The notes beneath the pieces are model-generated. The model was given only the letters and a program-made list of their open reading frames with translations. It was not told the DNA's origin and searched no databases. The translations under genes and the position numbers were made by a program. A stretch of 64,000 nucleotides of DNA, from the NCBI GenBank assembly GCA_020746995.1, contig JAGPXD010000002.1:5084001-5148000 (forward strand). The letters run 5' to 3'. Shown here piece after piece: positions 12,201 through 23,516 of the stretch. The DNA comes from Plectosphaerella cucumerina (Eukaryota; Ascomycota; Sordariomycetes; Glomerellales; Plectosphaerellaceae). How positions within the stretch are numbered: position 1 is the stretch's first letter; every line of letters begins with the position of its first letter.

Positions 12201-13750
12201 GCAGTGGTCGTGGTACAACTCGTACTGTATTGTACAGGACGGATGGAGGGGAGAGAGAGGATACGCACATGGGAGAAGAGCAGGCTGGCCAGGGGGAATC
12301 CTGGAATTGTGCGGAGTTGGTCGGGAAGCTGGACGAAACCGGGCCGCAAGCGAGATTCTGATTTGAAGGGCTCGGGCACTGCCTTCGGAGACATGGCTCA
12401 CATACCGGGCCGGGACTCAACCCGAGGGGGTAAAAACAAAATCATCAGAGAAATCAGTGTCGGCCCTGGATCTGAAGCGGCCGCGCTTGCCTGGGCGTGA
12501 TGTGTGTACGTGTGAGAGTGAGGAGGACGTCGGTCCAGCTTCATGTCAGCCGTGCGAGGCGGAAGGGGCGACGGGGCCTAGAGCGCACCTTCCCCGAATG
12601 GTTGGGGGCCATCACACCGTGCGACGCCTGCCATACTTGTAGTGCATCGACAGATGACATCGACAGCAAGGCCCTCAGGCCTCAAGGGATGTGAATGGAA
12701 AGCACGATCCAGTGTCGCTCGTACTTTTAGTCAAATGGAAGGGATGCCGGTACAAGTTGTGGTGGGGAGGAGGCAGGCATGCTGAACATCCGTTTGGTCA
12801 ATGCTTCGCCTGTCTGTCCGGAACCCTGGTCGTGACTTCCCGCTTGGGCAGTGGTCCCTGCCCTGAATGGGACGAGGGCAAGGGCCGGCGGCAGGCGGGT
12901 TCCTGGCGGGCCCACTCCCCGGTGAACCTAACTGATGTGCCATTTCCTTCCTCCCTGTCACCTTCATGGATGGAAGGAGCTTCCAGGTTGGAACCCAGAC
13001 CACCTCAGCCAGCCAAGCCAAGCCCCGAGCGACCGCCCCTTCCCTTCCTTGCTTCCAGGTTCGTCCAGATACTCGTACTCGTGGCCATGGAGTTTTCCAG
13101 TCAAGCCTTCCGTTGGGCAAGAATCATCCCGGCTTCCATCCACCAGCGTCCTATCCGTCCTCACCGGTTCCATCCCTCGGAAACGTGCACCGACGGCGCG
13201 CCCGCCTGCCTGCTAAACTCCCTGCTGCACAAGCACTGCGGCTGTCCTTGAGAGCTTCGTTTCTTTCACCTTTCCGGGCGAGATGGGCGTGTCTTGTTTG
13301 GCCATCATGGCTTGTTTTTCGAACCTCACAGCAAACTGGAGATATCGGTCCTACTCTCGGCAGTTGTCGACGAACGCCTTATTGCCATTTCCAGTGGTTC
13401 TACCCTGAGTCGCCAGAGAAGTTCCGCCTTGTTCTCTGACGCCCACCTCCTATTCTCTCGTCGACTGGCAGCGACAGTGCTCATGCAGATGCCAGAAAAT
13501 CTCTGACTTGAGTGAATTATCTGGTTGCCGAGACGTACACGCGATTCCTCACCATACAGGGACTGTCGACCAACTGCGATGGCTCCTGCTGCTCACTCGG
13601 GTTCACCGGCTTGGTGCCCATTTCATCACATCTGCGCCCAAGCTGCTTCAACCTCAGGGGTGCGATTTGGCTGCAAGGGACGGCCCATGGACTTCGAGTA
13701 GCCATCTCGTCACTGCCATCTGCACCTTTGGCCAAACCAGGCCTGGCCTG
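9255..13750. other. Gene desert, no recognised gene; one Cys-patterned open frame at 9582-9869
   Basis: No recognisable protein or RNA. A plus-strand frame open from 9582 to 9869 carries a Cys-x2-Cys-x2-Cys group followed by a Cys-x2-Cys (CTSCGNC and CAPC) but has no ATG; the same frame is open upstream (9378-9578) and is interrupted by one TGA at 9579. The minus strand of 9.9-10.6 kb is CA/CT-rich like a long leader, but leads to no convincing start codon. The plus frame open from 13250 to 13506 also reads like protein but lacks an ATG until near its end. Confidence 0.45.
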
Positions 13751-14213
13751 TCACTCTTCCCAGGGGCCTTTTTCCCGGACATGCGCTAGGTACCATGCGC
13801 TTGGGACAGCCCCTTTGCGTATCATGACCGCCGAACCATGGTACGGGCGTGATGTGATGCTCGCATCCGTGGCCTGCAGCGAGCGAGCGTTGTCGTCATG
13901 GAGGCGAGAGGGTTGTTCCCAGCGGCGTTGCAGCTGTTGATTCGGCTCTCTGTTCTGCGGAATCCGTCCCCTTCCTCGCCTCAAGGGTTGCGAAAACTTA
14001 CCTGATCATTTCTCTTTGGCTGTTCCCCGCGTGCATCAAGTAGAGTGCCGCTCTGCCTGACCTCGGAACACATTTGACGAAAGGGGCTGCACGCTGACCG
14101 AGACTGGGATCACCGGGACACAGGCCCGAGAGTGCCTCGAATCCAAACCTCCCACCATGGACACATCGACTAGACTTGCGAGCGAACTGCACGAGTCGCT
14201 TCTCGTCTATCAT
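13751..14213 (-). CDS. Weak candidate: two-exon hypothetical protein, about 136 aa
   Basis: Proposed from the sequence only. Exon 1 runs 14213-14002 from an ATG (MIDEKRLVQFARKSSR) and ends AG|GTAAGT, a perfect donor. Exon 2 runs 13949-13751 and ends KGPWEE before a TGA. The intervening 52 bases (13950-14001) end in ACAG but lack a good branch site. Spliced, the frame stays open for 137 codons with no low-complexity bias. I recognise no family. Against it: chance frames of this size are common in this GC-rich desert, there is no TATA box, and codon use is not clearly that of the confirmed genes. It could equally be a noncoding transcript or nothing. Confidence 0.18.
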
Positions 14214-15561
14214 GGGGGCTAGGGGGGAAACGCTTCGACTCGCCTTGGACGGCAAAGTTGGCGAGTGCCAGAGCTTCCAGTTCAGGGGCTCGTTTCCGCC
14301 CCCCTCCCCGAATCAACGGCCACACATACTTTCCGCTTCATGCGGCCAGGACCAAACCTCTGGGTACTGTCGGTTTTCATCACTCAGATTTGGGCAAGTT
14401 TTCCGCTCGCTCGTCACCATGTCACCACGGGTACGCCAAGGTCGAGACATTAAGCTGAACAAGACAGCCAGCAGCTGTACCGCGCACGATCGCTTATGCC
14501 CCGCAACGCCCAACGCGCCATTCTTGGTCACACTGCGAGAAGGTTGACTGAGTTATATGCAGCCGGCGGAAGTCCTGTCGCTGGTTGCCGCCTGGCCCGC
14601 TGTCGAGCCGAAGACGGCATGTTGGTCGGTGAACACTTGACGATGAAGCCGAGCGCCCATCGACCCACCGTCCATGCGACAACCCCAAGAGAGAAGGAGC
14701 GGCGCCTCGAAACGCTTCTTTGAGGCCACTCGCACCTGGCCGCTTCCAGGTTTGCCGACGACGAGACCAACACCCTGGGCGTGCGGTGAGCCATGTGACG
14801 AGGTCGGCATTCGCGGTGGGTGCGGCCAATCACGACGCATCACGTCGGACTAAGCGCCGAGACACGACTTCGTACTCGATCGACGTCCACTCCCATCTTT
14901 CCAGTAGCCGCAATGTCTCTCTCAGCTTGCCGCCATCTGATTTGCAAACGAACAACGGCGTCAACACGAGCGCGAGCGCAGAGAACAGCCGCGGACGAAT
15001 ATCGACAAGGGAATATTCACGCAGCCGCCGAAGCTCGAGACGCCGCGCTTCTTTTCCTGGGCTCTTCTGCCGCCGCCCTCGAGAGAGGGACCCGCCCAAG
15101 ATAGCCGACACACCATGGAGAGACTTGAACGTCAAGCAAGGGGGCCGGCACAGCAGCAGCAGCAGCAACGGCCAATGGCACGCAGCACGTTCGACTGATG
15201 GGAAGGTCGAGATGAGATCTGCAGCTTTCCCAGGCTCGTCACCAACCGGATTGCAACCCAGGGGGCAGGAGAGGAGAGGGGGGACGTGGGCAGCATGCTG
15301 AGCGAGCAAGCTCCTACACGCGGACCGATGCCCCCGTGGACGGGAGACCCGGCGTGACGGACAGCGCAACCTGCTGCTCCAGGGTGGCTCCAGCGATGCG
15401 TCGTCCAGTCTAGGCAGGCCTCGCCATGCCCCAGAGAGGGGTAGTCCATGAAAGGGCAGGCAGACCGCCGAAGATGCCACGGGCCCAGCTCAACCAGCGC
15501 CCCCAATCACGCACGCCCTGCATCATCTCCTGGTCCACGGCACCGACGAGTGTGTGGCAAG

Positions 15562-15593
<32 letters not shown>
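15562..15593. repeat. Poly-C homopolymer, 32 bases (G32 on the minus strand)
   Basis: An uninterrupted run of 32 C followed by GGGTGG. Such a run is strongly G-quadruplex/i-motif prone and its length is likely uncertain by sequencing. It lies in noncoding desert, so it does not affect a called gene. Confidence 0.95.
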
Positions 15594-15595
<2 letters not shown>

Positions 15596-15993
15596 GTGGC
15601 ACTGGATGCACCCCTATACGGTAGGGTCGGGGTCATGTTGGTGGAGGGTGGTGGGCAGGCTGCCGGGACGAACCTGCTGGTACCTCTGATATGAAGGTAC
15701 TTGGTCCGGCACAAGCGTACGAGTACACATGGCCATCATGCAGGGCGAGGCCGTCTCTGGCAACAGGGTTCTTGCGGGTCCATTTCGAGAAGACGCTGCC
15801 GCAAGCAAGGTCCGGCACACCTGTTGGAACAGCCAGCAGGGTTTGAGGACTGTCGATGCTCGGTCTGAGGAAAAGGGGAGGGGGGTGGCCACCCTCCTTC
15901 TCCTCCACCTCCTCCCCCCCCTCCTCCCTCCCGGTTCCCTGCGCCTGACGGCTGCGCCGTCGGCCCTTGCCTTTGAAGCACGAGTTGGAGGTG

Positions 15994-16013
15994 CCGCGGC
16001 CGCGGCCGCGGCC
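15994..16013. repeat. Palindromic GCGGCC repeat
   Basis: CCGCGGCCGCGGCCGCGGCC is self-complementary over its length, with three GCGGCC units. It is a simple GC repeat with no evident coding role. Confidence 0.8.
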
Positions 16014-18365
16014 CGCACGGGTCGCATGAGGTGCGGCCTTTTGACCGCTCGGGTTTTCTTCTTGTCATGCTGGGCGGGACAGAGATGAGGTGTTGGTGGC
16101 GTCCTCATGAGCGGCGATGGCATGTCGAATGCCACGGGAGTGCAGATCAGGGAGCTCCCGCCCCCCCTGAGTTACTAGCAAGGCAAGCCGGCTGACTCGC
16201 CAGGTCTAACGAGAGGGAGGAAAATGAAGCACCGGTATCTCCGGCGCAAACTTCCAACGGTGCCGGGGGCGGTCTGCCTCCCTGTGGACACGCGAGCGTC
16301 GTTTCCAAGCCTGGGCATCATATGCCTCGTCACGCAGGTCAGGCCTTGCCGGGAATGGCAGGCAGGCACACAGACAGGTAGGCAGGCAGGCACATAGCCG
16401 AAGGATGCCACACAAAAGTCTACGTATGGCCGGCCTTTCAGGTGACGAGGCCATGCTGAGGCGACGCAGATTATGTGGCCGCGGCGGAAGGAGCGAGTTG
16501 CGCGCACCAGCGAAAAGTCAGATGATGGCGAGCTGCTGCAGGAGAGAGGCCGACGGCCGATGGGTTGGGCTCGCCACACACGCCAGACGCGGCGCGGCAG
16601 GTTGGCCAGATTATGCGGCCATTTCCATGTTGGCAATCTGTCGCGCCTGCGGCACTGCGGCAGCGGATAAGGAGACTTGCCCGAGGTTTAGCGACCGGTG
16701 CGTCTCGGTGTGATGTGACGGGGAGGGCGGAGTAGTCAGCAGGTTGGTTCCATATGTTGGAAGATAGGAGAGTGTTCTGCAGGTAGTATCTGCGGCAAAA
16801 AGACGCACGACTGGGCGGAGACAAAGGAGGGGGTGAGGCGGGCTGGAGGTGCGCAGGAGACTGCTGGGATTGGCCAAAAAGCGTGGGAAGTGGTTCTCTG
16901 ATGATTGACTGACAGAGATGGACACGTAGCCAGCAGGAAAGGGGGCGGGTTGAGTTGTTGGGCGGTCGATGACTGTTGGTGAAGACAGATGGAAACCAGC
17001 GTCTTTCGAGTCGGGTGTGTTGTTGGTAACTTGAAGCGTCCCACGGTGCCATGTCGGCCGCCGAACCCCCACTCTGCCGCCCTCCTGCAGCAAACTCGAC
17101 GAGGGATATGCCCGGCCACAACGGTAGCCCCTAGCACAGGCCGCCCGAAGAATTCCTTCCGAGAAATCTTCTTGAACCCGACAGCATCGGCGACGAGACC
17201 CAATGGAAGACGGCGATGCTCCGGCGGCCGACCGCTTGGCTCGGGATGTCGTCCAGGAGCTTTTCCGTGAAATCGAGGGAGATCCCGGGGTCTCCACCCG
17301 GCATCATTCAATGTATATCAAGTCCGTCTCCCGTCCTCCGGCCGGCCGGTGATGTTTGATTGTTGAAGGCACGAGAATGCCGCCCTCGGCCTCTCCCTCG
17401 ACCCACGACCTCCCACGGTGGCGGACACATCCCACCCGCCCTCGACCCACGGGCTCTGATTGGCACCAACACCAGTACCCCCCTTTTTCTCTTACGCATC
17501 TCTGCTCTTCCACCCACTGTCAATCGGTTGATTGGGACACTGGCCGGAGGGGGCGGGCTTCGATGCGTTGCCGACCAATTGGCGGACCCACGTGGAAACT
17601 CTCTCTCTGAGTGTCGCAATCGCAAGCGTATTTCCAATCTCTCTCACCCTTTTTTTGGTTTCTGGATGACTCTTGCTGTTTCCGCGCCGTTGACCGCCCC
17701 GTTTTCCCGTTTTGTGGCGGCCGCTGATAAAAATACCCTCACATCTAGAAACGGGCAGCGCCCGCCGTCAGTGCCCTTCTGTGGCCCGTCCTCTCGATTT
17801 GCGATGCGAAATCGTCTGAAGAGGAGGACGGGACGTTGGGAGGAACGGTCCCTTCCTCTACCTAAATCCTATTTTTACGGCGACGGGCGGCCGCTGTGTG
17901 TGCTGTGCTGTGCTGCCCGATCTCCGGGTGAAACGCGGCGTGGCCAGCCTGAACTTGAGTCGACTGGGTCAAACATCCCGCGGACTTGAGCTGGTGTGTG
18001 TTTCCAAACACCGACCGCCCGCAGCGCCAGCACAACACTGCACACACGCATTGGAGTCGCGACACGCACGGCTTGACGCGGCCGTACCGGACATACGGGG
18101 GTTTTGGGCGGTCGGTCATCATGTCAGCCATGAGGGTTGCTCCCACTTGCGGCGTCTTGCTCCTTCAGGTTCTGGAATGCCGCTAGGCCCTGAGTTGTGG
18201 GTGATCTGACCAAGCCCGCCTGCCCGCCCCTCGTCCGAAACTGTTGCGCCTTGTTGTGCGTGGTCCATCCCGTGCCCCTCCCGTTTCGAGGGAAGCCTGC
18301 TGGGATGGATTGACGCCAGAAAAGTTGTGCAGAGCGGCCGGCCGTCCGGTCGAATTTACTTTTTG

Positions 18366-18372
18366 TATAAAG
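18366..18372 (+). promoter_or_regulatory. TATA box (TATAAAG) for the 83 aa gene
   Basis: TATAAAG lies 148 bases upstream of the ATG at 18520. It is followed by a CT/CA-rich leader that includes a (TC)9 tract at 18482-18499, a typical arrangement for a strongly expressed or induced fungal gene. Confidence 0.65.
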
Positions 18373-18519
18373 ACTCATCCCCGGCACATGTCTCTTTGCC
18401 TTCCCCTCCTCAGATCCCATCACACTCAACTCAACACTCACAAGCCATCTCTACTACCTCTTCTTCAGAAACTACTCAGAGTCTCTCTCTCTCTCTCTCG
18501 CCTCAACCACACAAACACC

Positions 18520-18771
18520 ATGTCTTCCTCCACCACCAACATGAGCGCCTTCCGCCCCCGCCGCCCTTCCTTCTTCCTCTCCCTGGCCCCCGCCACCTCG
18601 GCCGCCTACTTCCCTCCCGCGGTCGACACCACCGTCGACATCGCCCCCGTCGAGCGCCCTGCCGTCCGCCGCTCCTCCAGCGCCGCCAGCGATGAGTCGC
18701 AGGCCGCCGTCGGCTTCCGCTTCCTCGCCCTGGGCCACACCCAGGACAAGGACACCAAGACCACTGCTTAA
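18520..18771 (+). CDS. Small hypothetical protein, 83 aa, single exon
   Basis: ATG at 18520 in an ACACC context, stop TAA at 18769-18771. The protein starts MSSSTTNMSAFRPRRPSFF, has a central Ala/Pro/Val stretch and a Ser-rich RRSSSAASDE segment, then ends GFRFLALGHTQDKDTKTTA. Codons are almost all C-ending, unlike the surrounding desert, which strongly supports real coding. The RRxS and RRSSS sites look like basophilic kinase sites (inference). It resembles a class of small Ser-rich fungal proteins with a C-terminal F-L-x-L-G segment, often stress- or development-linked; I cannot name a function. There is no signal peptide or membrane helix. The TATA box and CT-rich leader suggest a regulated promoter, with more than 4 kb of desert upstream before even a weak candidate. 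Confidence 0.82.
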   Translation: MSSSTTNMSAFRPRRPSFFLSLAPATSAAYFPPAVDTTVDIAPVERPAVRRSSSAASDESQAAVGFRFLALGHTQDKDTKTTA

Positions 18772-20423
18772 GCAACTCTATCCATCTTCACGACCACCTC
18801 ATCCACCGCGGGCACTTCTCTCTTCTCTGTCTCTCGTCATCCCGCCATCTCCTCCGGCGGTGACTGACCCCTCCTCCTCTCCTCCCGGCACACACGGCAC
18901 CACGCCGCGCCGGACATCACGCCACCGCAAAACCACAACCTCGCCCGCGGCCTCACGCTCCACGATCACGAAAAATCATCTCTTCACAATGTCTGTCTTC
19001 CCACCAGCCATTTCCTCAATTTTCCTATCTGTCATCCTCACCTGACCCCCTTCCGCGCCCGGTGCGAAGGGGGGGCGGGGTACCTGCATGGGGGATACAC
19101 TGGCGCTGTCCAAGTTATCCCCCCACCGGGAGGGAATCCGGCGCGTTCCCTTTCACAAAACCCAAGAAAAAGCAAGCGATCATCATCCGTCATCATCATA
19201 CCGTCTTTTTGTTATTTGTTATCATCAGAGCCGAGCTACAGTACTGCTAGGTTGCTGCTGCGCCGGGTGGATCCCGGCGGCCCCTCGGTCGTTCCTGGGC
19301 CGAGAATGCGATAGAAATGAATCCCATGAATTTGAACTCATGACCTGCTCCTCTTTTTTTCTCCCCGCCTCCATGTGACCTTTCATCAGGGGTTTGATCC
19401 GTGCTTGGTGATGATGCCCCGACATTCCCTGTGCGATGCTGTGACATGTGCGATCGTCGCTTGGCCGCGGCATGTGAAACGGTTGCGACCAAGGGAGCAG
19501 GACACTGGAGCTGGAGCTTGTATGGGGGGGGCAAGAGGGAAAGCTGCTCGGACCTCGGCCCCAATTCCACTCCAAGCTTCGTGGAGATTCAAGTTTTCTC
19601 CGTCATCACCCCATGTTCTCCTGACCATCGTGAAAAGTATCGTGGGCAAACGCGAATCACGACAGCCAGCCGTCCCGAAGTCATGGGTGCATCCGGGGAC
19701 GGTTGCCCTATCCAGGGCCGCGCAACGGGACATCTCGGCACCCCGGCCTCAAGTTGGGGTACCTTAGCCCTCGGCTTCCCCAGGCTCGAGACGGCTTAAG
19801 TGGAGTTTGGGGGTGAACGGGTGGTAAAAAAGTCGATAAGGTTGTGCTGAAGCTCGATCTTTGGAGAAGATCCCGGAGAGCCCCGGATGGAAGGAGCCTC
19901 TGGCGTGATGGTGGTGTCATGTCGTCGTCGTCGCATCCGGGGCTGGACTTCCCTCCCATCTCTACCGATGTGTTGTCGACATCTGAGCGGTGCGGCAGAC
20001 GCGGCACCGGTTGAGAGGCGCCTGCACGAAGGACCGCTCGATCCTTTTCGCGATGCCTGCATATGTCGGCTGTTCCAGGCCGCGAGCTGGCAGTTGGACG
20101 AATGGCTCAGAGCCTGATCGTTGTCTCGTCCGATGTCTGCACCCGAGCGATGCCGGACATGTCATCCTGTCTCTTTGGCCTTGAAAGCAGTCCTACCGAA
20201 AACCTCGGGGGGTGTTGCCGAGAACCTCGGTGGACGTAGCCGAGAAAAGCAGTGGTTGCGTCTCGGGAGTTTTCGAGGCCATCTTAAGATCGCCCTGCAG
20301 AGCCTTGCCCGAATGAACCAAGCGGTCCAAGCCCAAGGCAAGATCCTGCAGGGTGACCTGGCCAGGCCCCAGAAGGCGCAGGAAGCCAGACCGGTCCACG
20401 CTCCCCCTCGTGCATCTTCTTCC
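18772..20423. other. Intergenic: 3' UTRs of two convergent genes
   Basis: This holds the 3' UTR of the 83 aa gene (CT-rich to about 19.05 kb) and, from the right, the 3' UTR of the minus-strand F-box-like gene. A palindromic CATGAATTTGAACTCATG at 19325-19342 superficially resembles a tRNA T-arm, but there is no tRNA around it. I see no further gene. Confidence 0.55.
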
Positions 20424-21425
20424 TCAGTCCCCCACTCTGACGATATGCATCTCATGGTCCTCAGGAAGACACCGTCTCGCCAGCCCTCGCCAGTCGACCC
20501 GGACCAGCCTCCACCCGCTCTTCCTCCCCGGCGGCGCAAACTGACACGGCGCACCGTCGTCGTGGAACTCGCAGAACAGCGCCCGATGTACCGGCGCCAC
20601 CCATAGCTCCGCCGTCTCGAGCACCGGATCGGCCAGGAGCCGGAGCAGGCCCCGGAACGCCTCGGAGGACGTGTACTGCTTGTCTGCCTGCCGCTGAATC
20701 GCGTCGGGGGAACCCCGCGAGGAGGAAGAGGACGCCGCTGCCGCCGCCATGGCCGGCCCCGGACCGACCACGGAGAGCTCGAGGGGGTTCGTGTCGCCGT
20801 CACTGGGGGTCGTCGGCGCTGGAACCGCCGTGCGGAAGAGGAGCTTGTCTGCCCCCGTTGGATAGATGGCTACTTTGAGGTGACGCAACGCTCCGGCCAG
20901 AAGCATGTCGGCAATGACGGGGCGGACTAGGTGAAGGAGGTCAGCAATTCCTGATCGCACGAGGTGCTTCATGCAACTTGAAGAGCCTAGTCCGTCTCGC
21001 AAGTATTCATATCAGACTGGGGAGATGAGAGGCTCACCGTGTGAGCGAAAGGCTGTGCCCAGGCGACCAGGTATGAACTCAAGATGGCGAATACGGCGAC
21101 GTGCCCCTTCGTTGCGCAGCATATCCGGCCCGCCGCCGTCGCCTGTAGACCAGCTGCCGTCGACGAGGGCCCGCTCTATCGCCGCACGGGACCCGGAGAC
21201 GAGGTCGAGGACGAAGACGTTGTGCTCGTAGAAGAGTGTCGAGGCTGTCGCGTAGATGGCTGGGTGAGAGAGAAAGAGAGCGTGAGGAAAGGGTATGACT
21301 GCCGACGCGGTGGGTGAGATGAAGATGGGCCCCTGGATGAGCACAAGTGGTGACAGAATCTGGGTGCGTATCTCTGGCGGGAGATCGAAAAAGCGGTCGA
21401 ATCTGTCTGGCGGCGAGGTGGCCAT
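20424..21425 (-). CDS. F-box-like fungal protein, about 316 aa
   Basis: Two exons: 21425-21038 and 20986-20424. The intron 20987-21037 (51 bp) starts GTGAGC, ends CTAG and joins the frames cleanly (SHG to SSSCMKHLV). The N-terminus has RFFDLPPEIRTQIL at about residues 10-23, the Leu-Pro-x-Glu-Ile-x2-x-Ile-Leu pattern of F-box and 2EXR-type domains of filamentous fungi. The following segment (PHALFLSHPAIYATASTLFY) is the usual 'parent gene/house' helix pair of such proteins. The C-terminal half is poorly conserved, with an Ala/Ser run. Such proteins are commonly substrate receptors of SCF ubiquitin ligases, but many in fungi are uncharacterised. The GTG-initiated extension 9 bases upstream is not used; ATG at 21425 is the start. 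Assignment to the F-box class is from this motif alone. Confidence 0.75.
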
Positions 21426-21902
21426 GGGTGTCACGTCTTGGTGAAGTGTTGTGGACTGACACGGGCCGACCGGATATGAGCGCCTGAGTATGCTTGCAGC
21501 CGCTGATAGGCCGCTGGTAAAATGAAAGATAAATGAAAGAGCCAGAAATTAATCCTGGTTAGTCGTCCCAGCTGGTACAATGCTCTCTTCCCCCTCTTGA
21601 TGGCGATACTCTTGATGGTGCAGGAGCGTCGTCGAGTGGGGTGAAGAAGTCGAGACATCATGATACAGTGCGGGAGCTTCCGACCCAGCCCACACTGTGA
21701 CCGGGCAACCAGCCCGGCCGTTCAACCCTACCCGTCACACACGACACGGCCATGATGCACTGCTCGCGGAAAGTCAAAGTAGTGGTATTCCAGGAGGCAT
21801 GGCCTCGATCGCTGCGTGAAACCGTGGTGCCCTCGTCATGCTTCCCTTCCAACAAAGCGGAGTCCGAAACGCCCAAAACCCATCGTCATCCGGTGTCAAC
21901 TC
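21426..21902. other. Intergenic: F-box gene promoter and 3' UTR of the PHAF1-like gene
   Basis: Both flanking genes are on the minus strand, so these 477 bases hold the upstream gene's 3' UTR and the downstream gene's promoter. A TAAAATGAAAGATAAATGAA stretch near 21518-21537 is the most AT-rich part. No gene is seen. Confidence 0.6.
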
Positions 21903-23516
21903 TCAGTAGACAGTGAGCGTGTTGACGTAGCCGTTCTTCAAAACCTCAAACACCAGCCCGGGGAAGCCGAAAAGCGTCGTCGTCGACTCGTCTCCTCCGT
22001 CCAGCCTCGGCGGCCTGCCGTGGCCGCCGTGGTCTTCCCAACCGCCGAGGAACTCCACGCTACTACCAGGACTGTCGCCCCATCCGCGGTTGAGAACCAT
22101 CCCCCTCTGTCGCCTTTGGGACTCGTCCCCTGGCAGGGCCGCCTTCCATTTCTCGGTGAGTAGCTCCTCGATCTCCGAGAATGTCGTCTCTGAGTGTGCG
22201 GCCGGTCCTTGCTCGTCACCACCGAGATAGCTAATCTCCCACCGACAGCGGCGGTGGCGGTTGAACTCATAAGAGCCCGGGACGTTGCCGTGGAGGACAA
22301 ACTTGGTGGCGACGAGTCGGTCAGGAGAAACCGAATGAGCCGCGCTTACAGGCACTTCTTCGGCTGTTCCTCCCGGCGGGCCCTGGGAAGCGACCGCCGG
22401 TGTAGACACGAGGACATCGAAGCCGAGGTAGAAGTAGTTGTAGAAGCACTCTCCGCTGACATTTCCAGCAGCTTCGTCTTCGATGGCCTCGTCGTGCGAG
22501 TCGTCCGAGCCCGTGTGGGCAGAGGACTGATCTGTGTCTGTGAGGTCGTCCGGCCGCGCCGTGTCGGTGCCGTTGGTACGGGTACGGCTGTGGCTCGCCG
22601 TTCGCAGGCGGTGGATGGTCATCCTCTGATCGTTCTTACGGTAGATTGCGTTTGGGGGACCAAGCTCGGCCACGAGCTCCTGCGGTGTTGTCTCTCCCAG
22701 AATGATGCTGAAGGAAGCGCTCGTCCACTTGCGGAACAGCTGTACCTTGCCGCCACCGTGAATCTTGACCAGCGAGATCTCATCCGGTACAACATCCTTC
22801 CCTCTTGGAATGACTGGAACCGTCTTGATGCTCGGCAGGATTTCGGTCCACAGGTTCTCCCGAGCTTGCGCCCACGAGTCTCCGACGAACACTGCCATCG
22901 AAGTTGCTACCTGACTTCCAGGACTGGAGAGCAGGGCCACCACATCCTTGTCGGGGGAGTACGACGCCTGCGCCAGGGGGAAGGTGAAGGCCACCCCGGG
23001 GTACGACAGGACATAGTTCCCCGCGCCATCGGCTGCCCCCGTCTCCGGGGGGATGTATTCGCCCCCATATGTTGGGCCTAGAATCCGATGGTATATGTGT
23101 CTGAAGGAGGGACCTGAGCTTGACTCTCCTGGCACTGGGGAAGTTGGGGGCCCATGTGCAGGGGGCGGTTTCACCAGATCACGGTCCTTGAAAGTGACGT
23201 GATTTTTGGTGAAGTCGATCACTTCGATCAAGCGAAGGCGTTGCTCGGGTCCGTCGAACCGGAGGCGGAGACCGTTGGCGGGGAGGGACAGAGAGACGGG
23301 CTCCTCCAGGGGTTTCTCTCGGGAGTAGGCCAGGTCCAGCTTCGGGAACTGCTGCGGTTCAGCTTTGAGACGCGTGAGGATATCGTGGAGAGAGGCTCCG
23401 AGAACTGCGCAATGACTTCGTCAGCTATGCATCGTACAGGAAGCTTCTGGTTATACCGTACCGAAGAAGCCCAGGGCTCTCCCGGGATGGAGCTGGGCAG
23501 TGAACAGGGTCGACAT
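21903..23516 (-). CDS. PHAF1 / UPF0183 family protein (C16orf70 homologue), about 518 aa
   Basis: Exon 1 is 23516-23462 (MSTLFTAQLHPGRALGFF) and exon 2 is 23404-21903. The 57 bp intron 23405-23461 starts GTACGG, ends GCAG and has branch GCTGAC. The junction gives GFFVLGASLHDILTRL, and the following DLAYSREKP and LRLIEVIDFTKNHVTF are hallmarks of the UPF0183 family. Animal members (PHAF1) act in autophagosome formation with BCAS3 by binding phosphoinositides on the phagophore; the fungal role is inferred, not known. A later conserved part is YGGEYIPPE followed by YPGVAFTFPL. An acidic Asp/Ser/Thr-rich insert (about residues 280-315) interrupts the fold, as is usual in fungal members. The C-terminal EVLKNGYVNTLTVY closes the domain. 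A 5' UTR intron upstream is likely (listed separately). Confidence 0.9.

Larger units (their letters stand above)
14214..18365. other. Gene desert upstream of the 83 aa gene; contains a C32 tract
   Basis: No recognised gene. Overlapping open frames at 14.7-15.5 kb on both strands are Arg/Ser-rich, and none starts at a good ATG with an intact neighbourhood. The stretch contains a 32-base C homopolymer (15562-15593), a palindromic GCGGCC triplicate (15994-16013) and an imperfect GGCA repeat at about 16357-16392. The last 0.5-1 kb is presumably the promoter of the gene at 18520. A 49-codon ATG frame at 17203-17352 reads like protein but is too short to call. Confidence 0.5.

Noticed and set aside
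14720..15480. Overlapping open frames on both strands (up to 216 codons)
   Set aside because: Several frames are open at once and the long ones start at TTG or GTG; composition is Ser/Arg/Leu low-complexity, so none can be preferred.
17203..17352. 49 aa ATG frame (MEDGDAPAADRLARDV..)
   Set aside because: Protein-like and preceded by a stop, but too short and without promoter or splice support.
19325..19342. tRNA T-arm-like CATGAATTTGAACTCATG
   Set aside because: It is a simple palindrome with an eight-base loop; no D-arm, anticodon arm or acceptor stem can be built around it on either strand.
22194..23081. 295-codon plus-strand frame
   Set aside because: Antisense shadow of the PHAF1-like gene, whose conserved motifs are on the minus strand.
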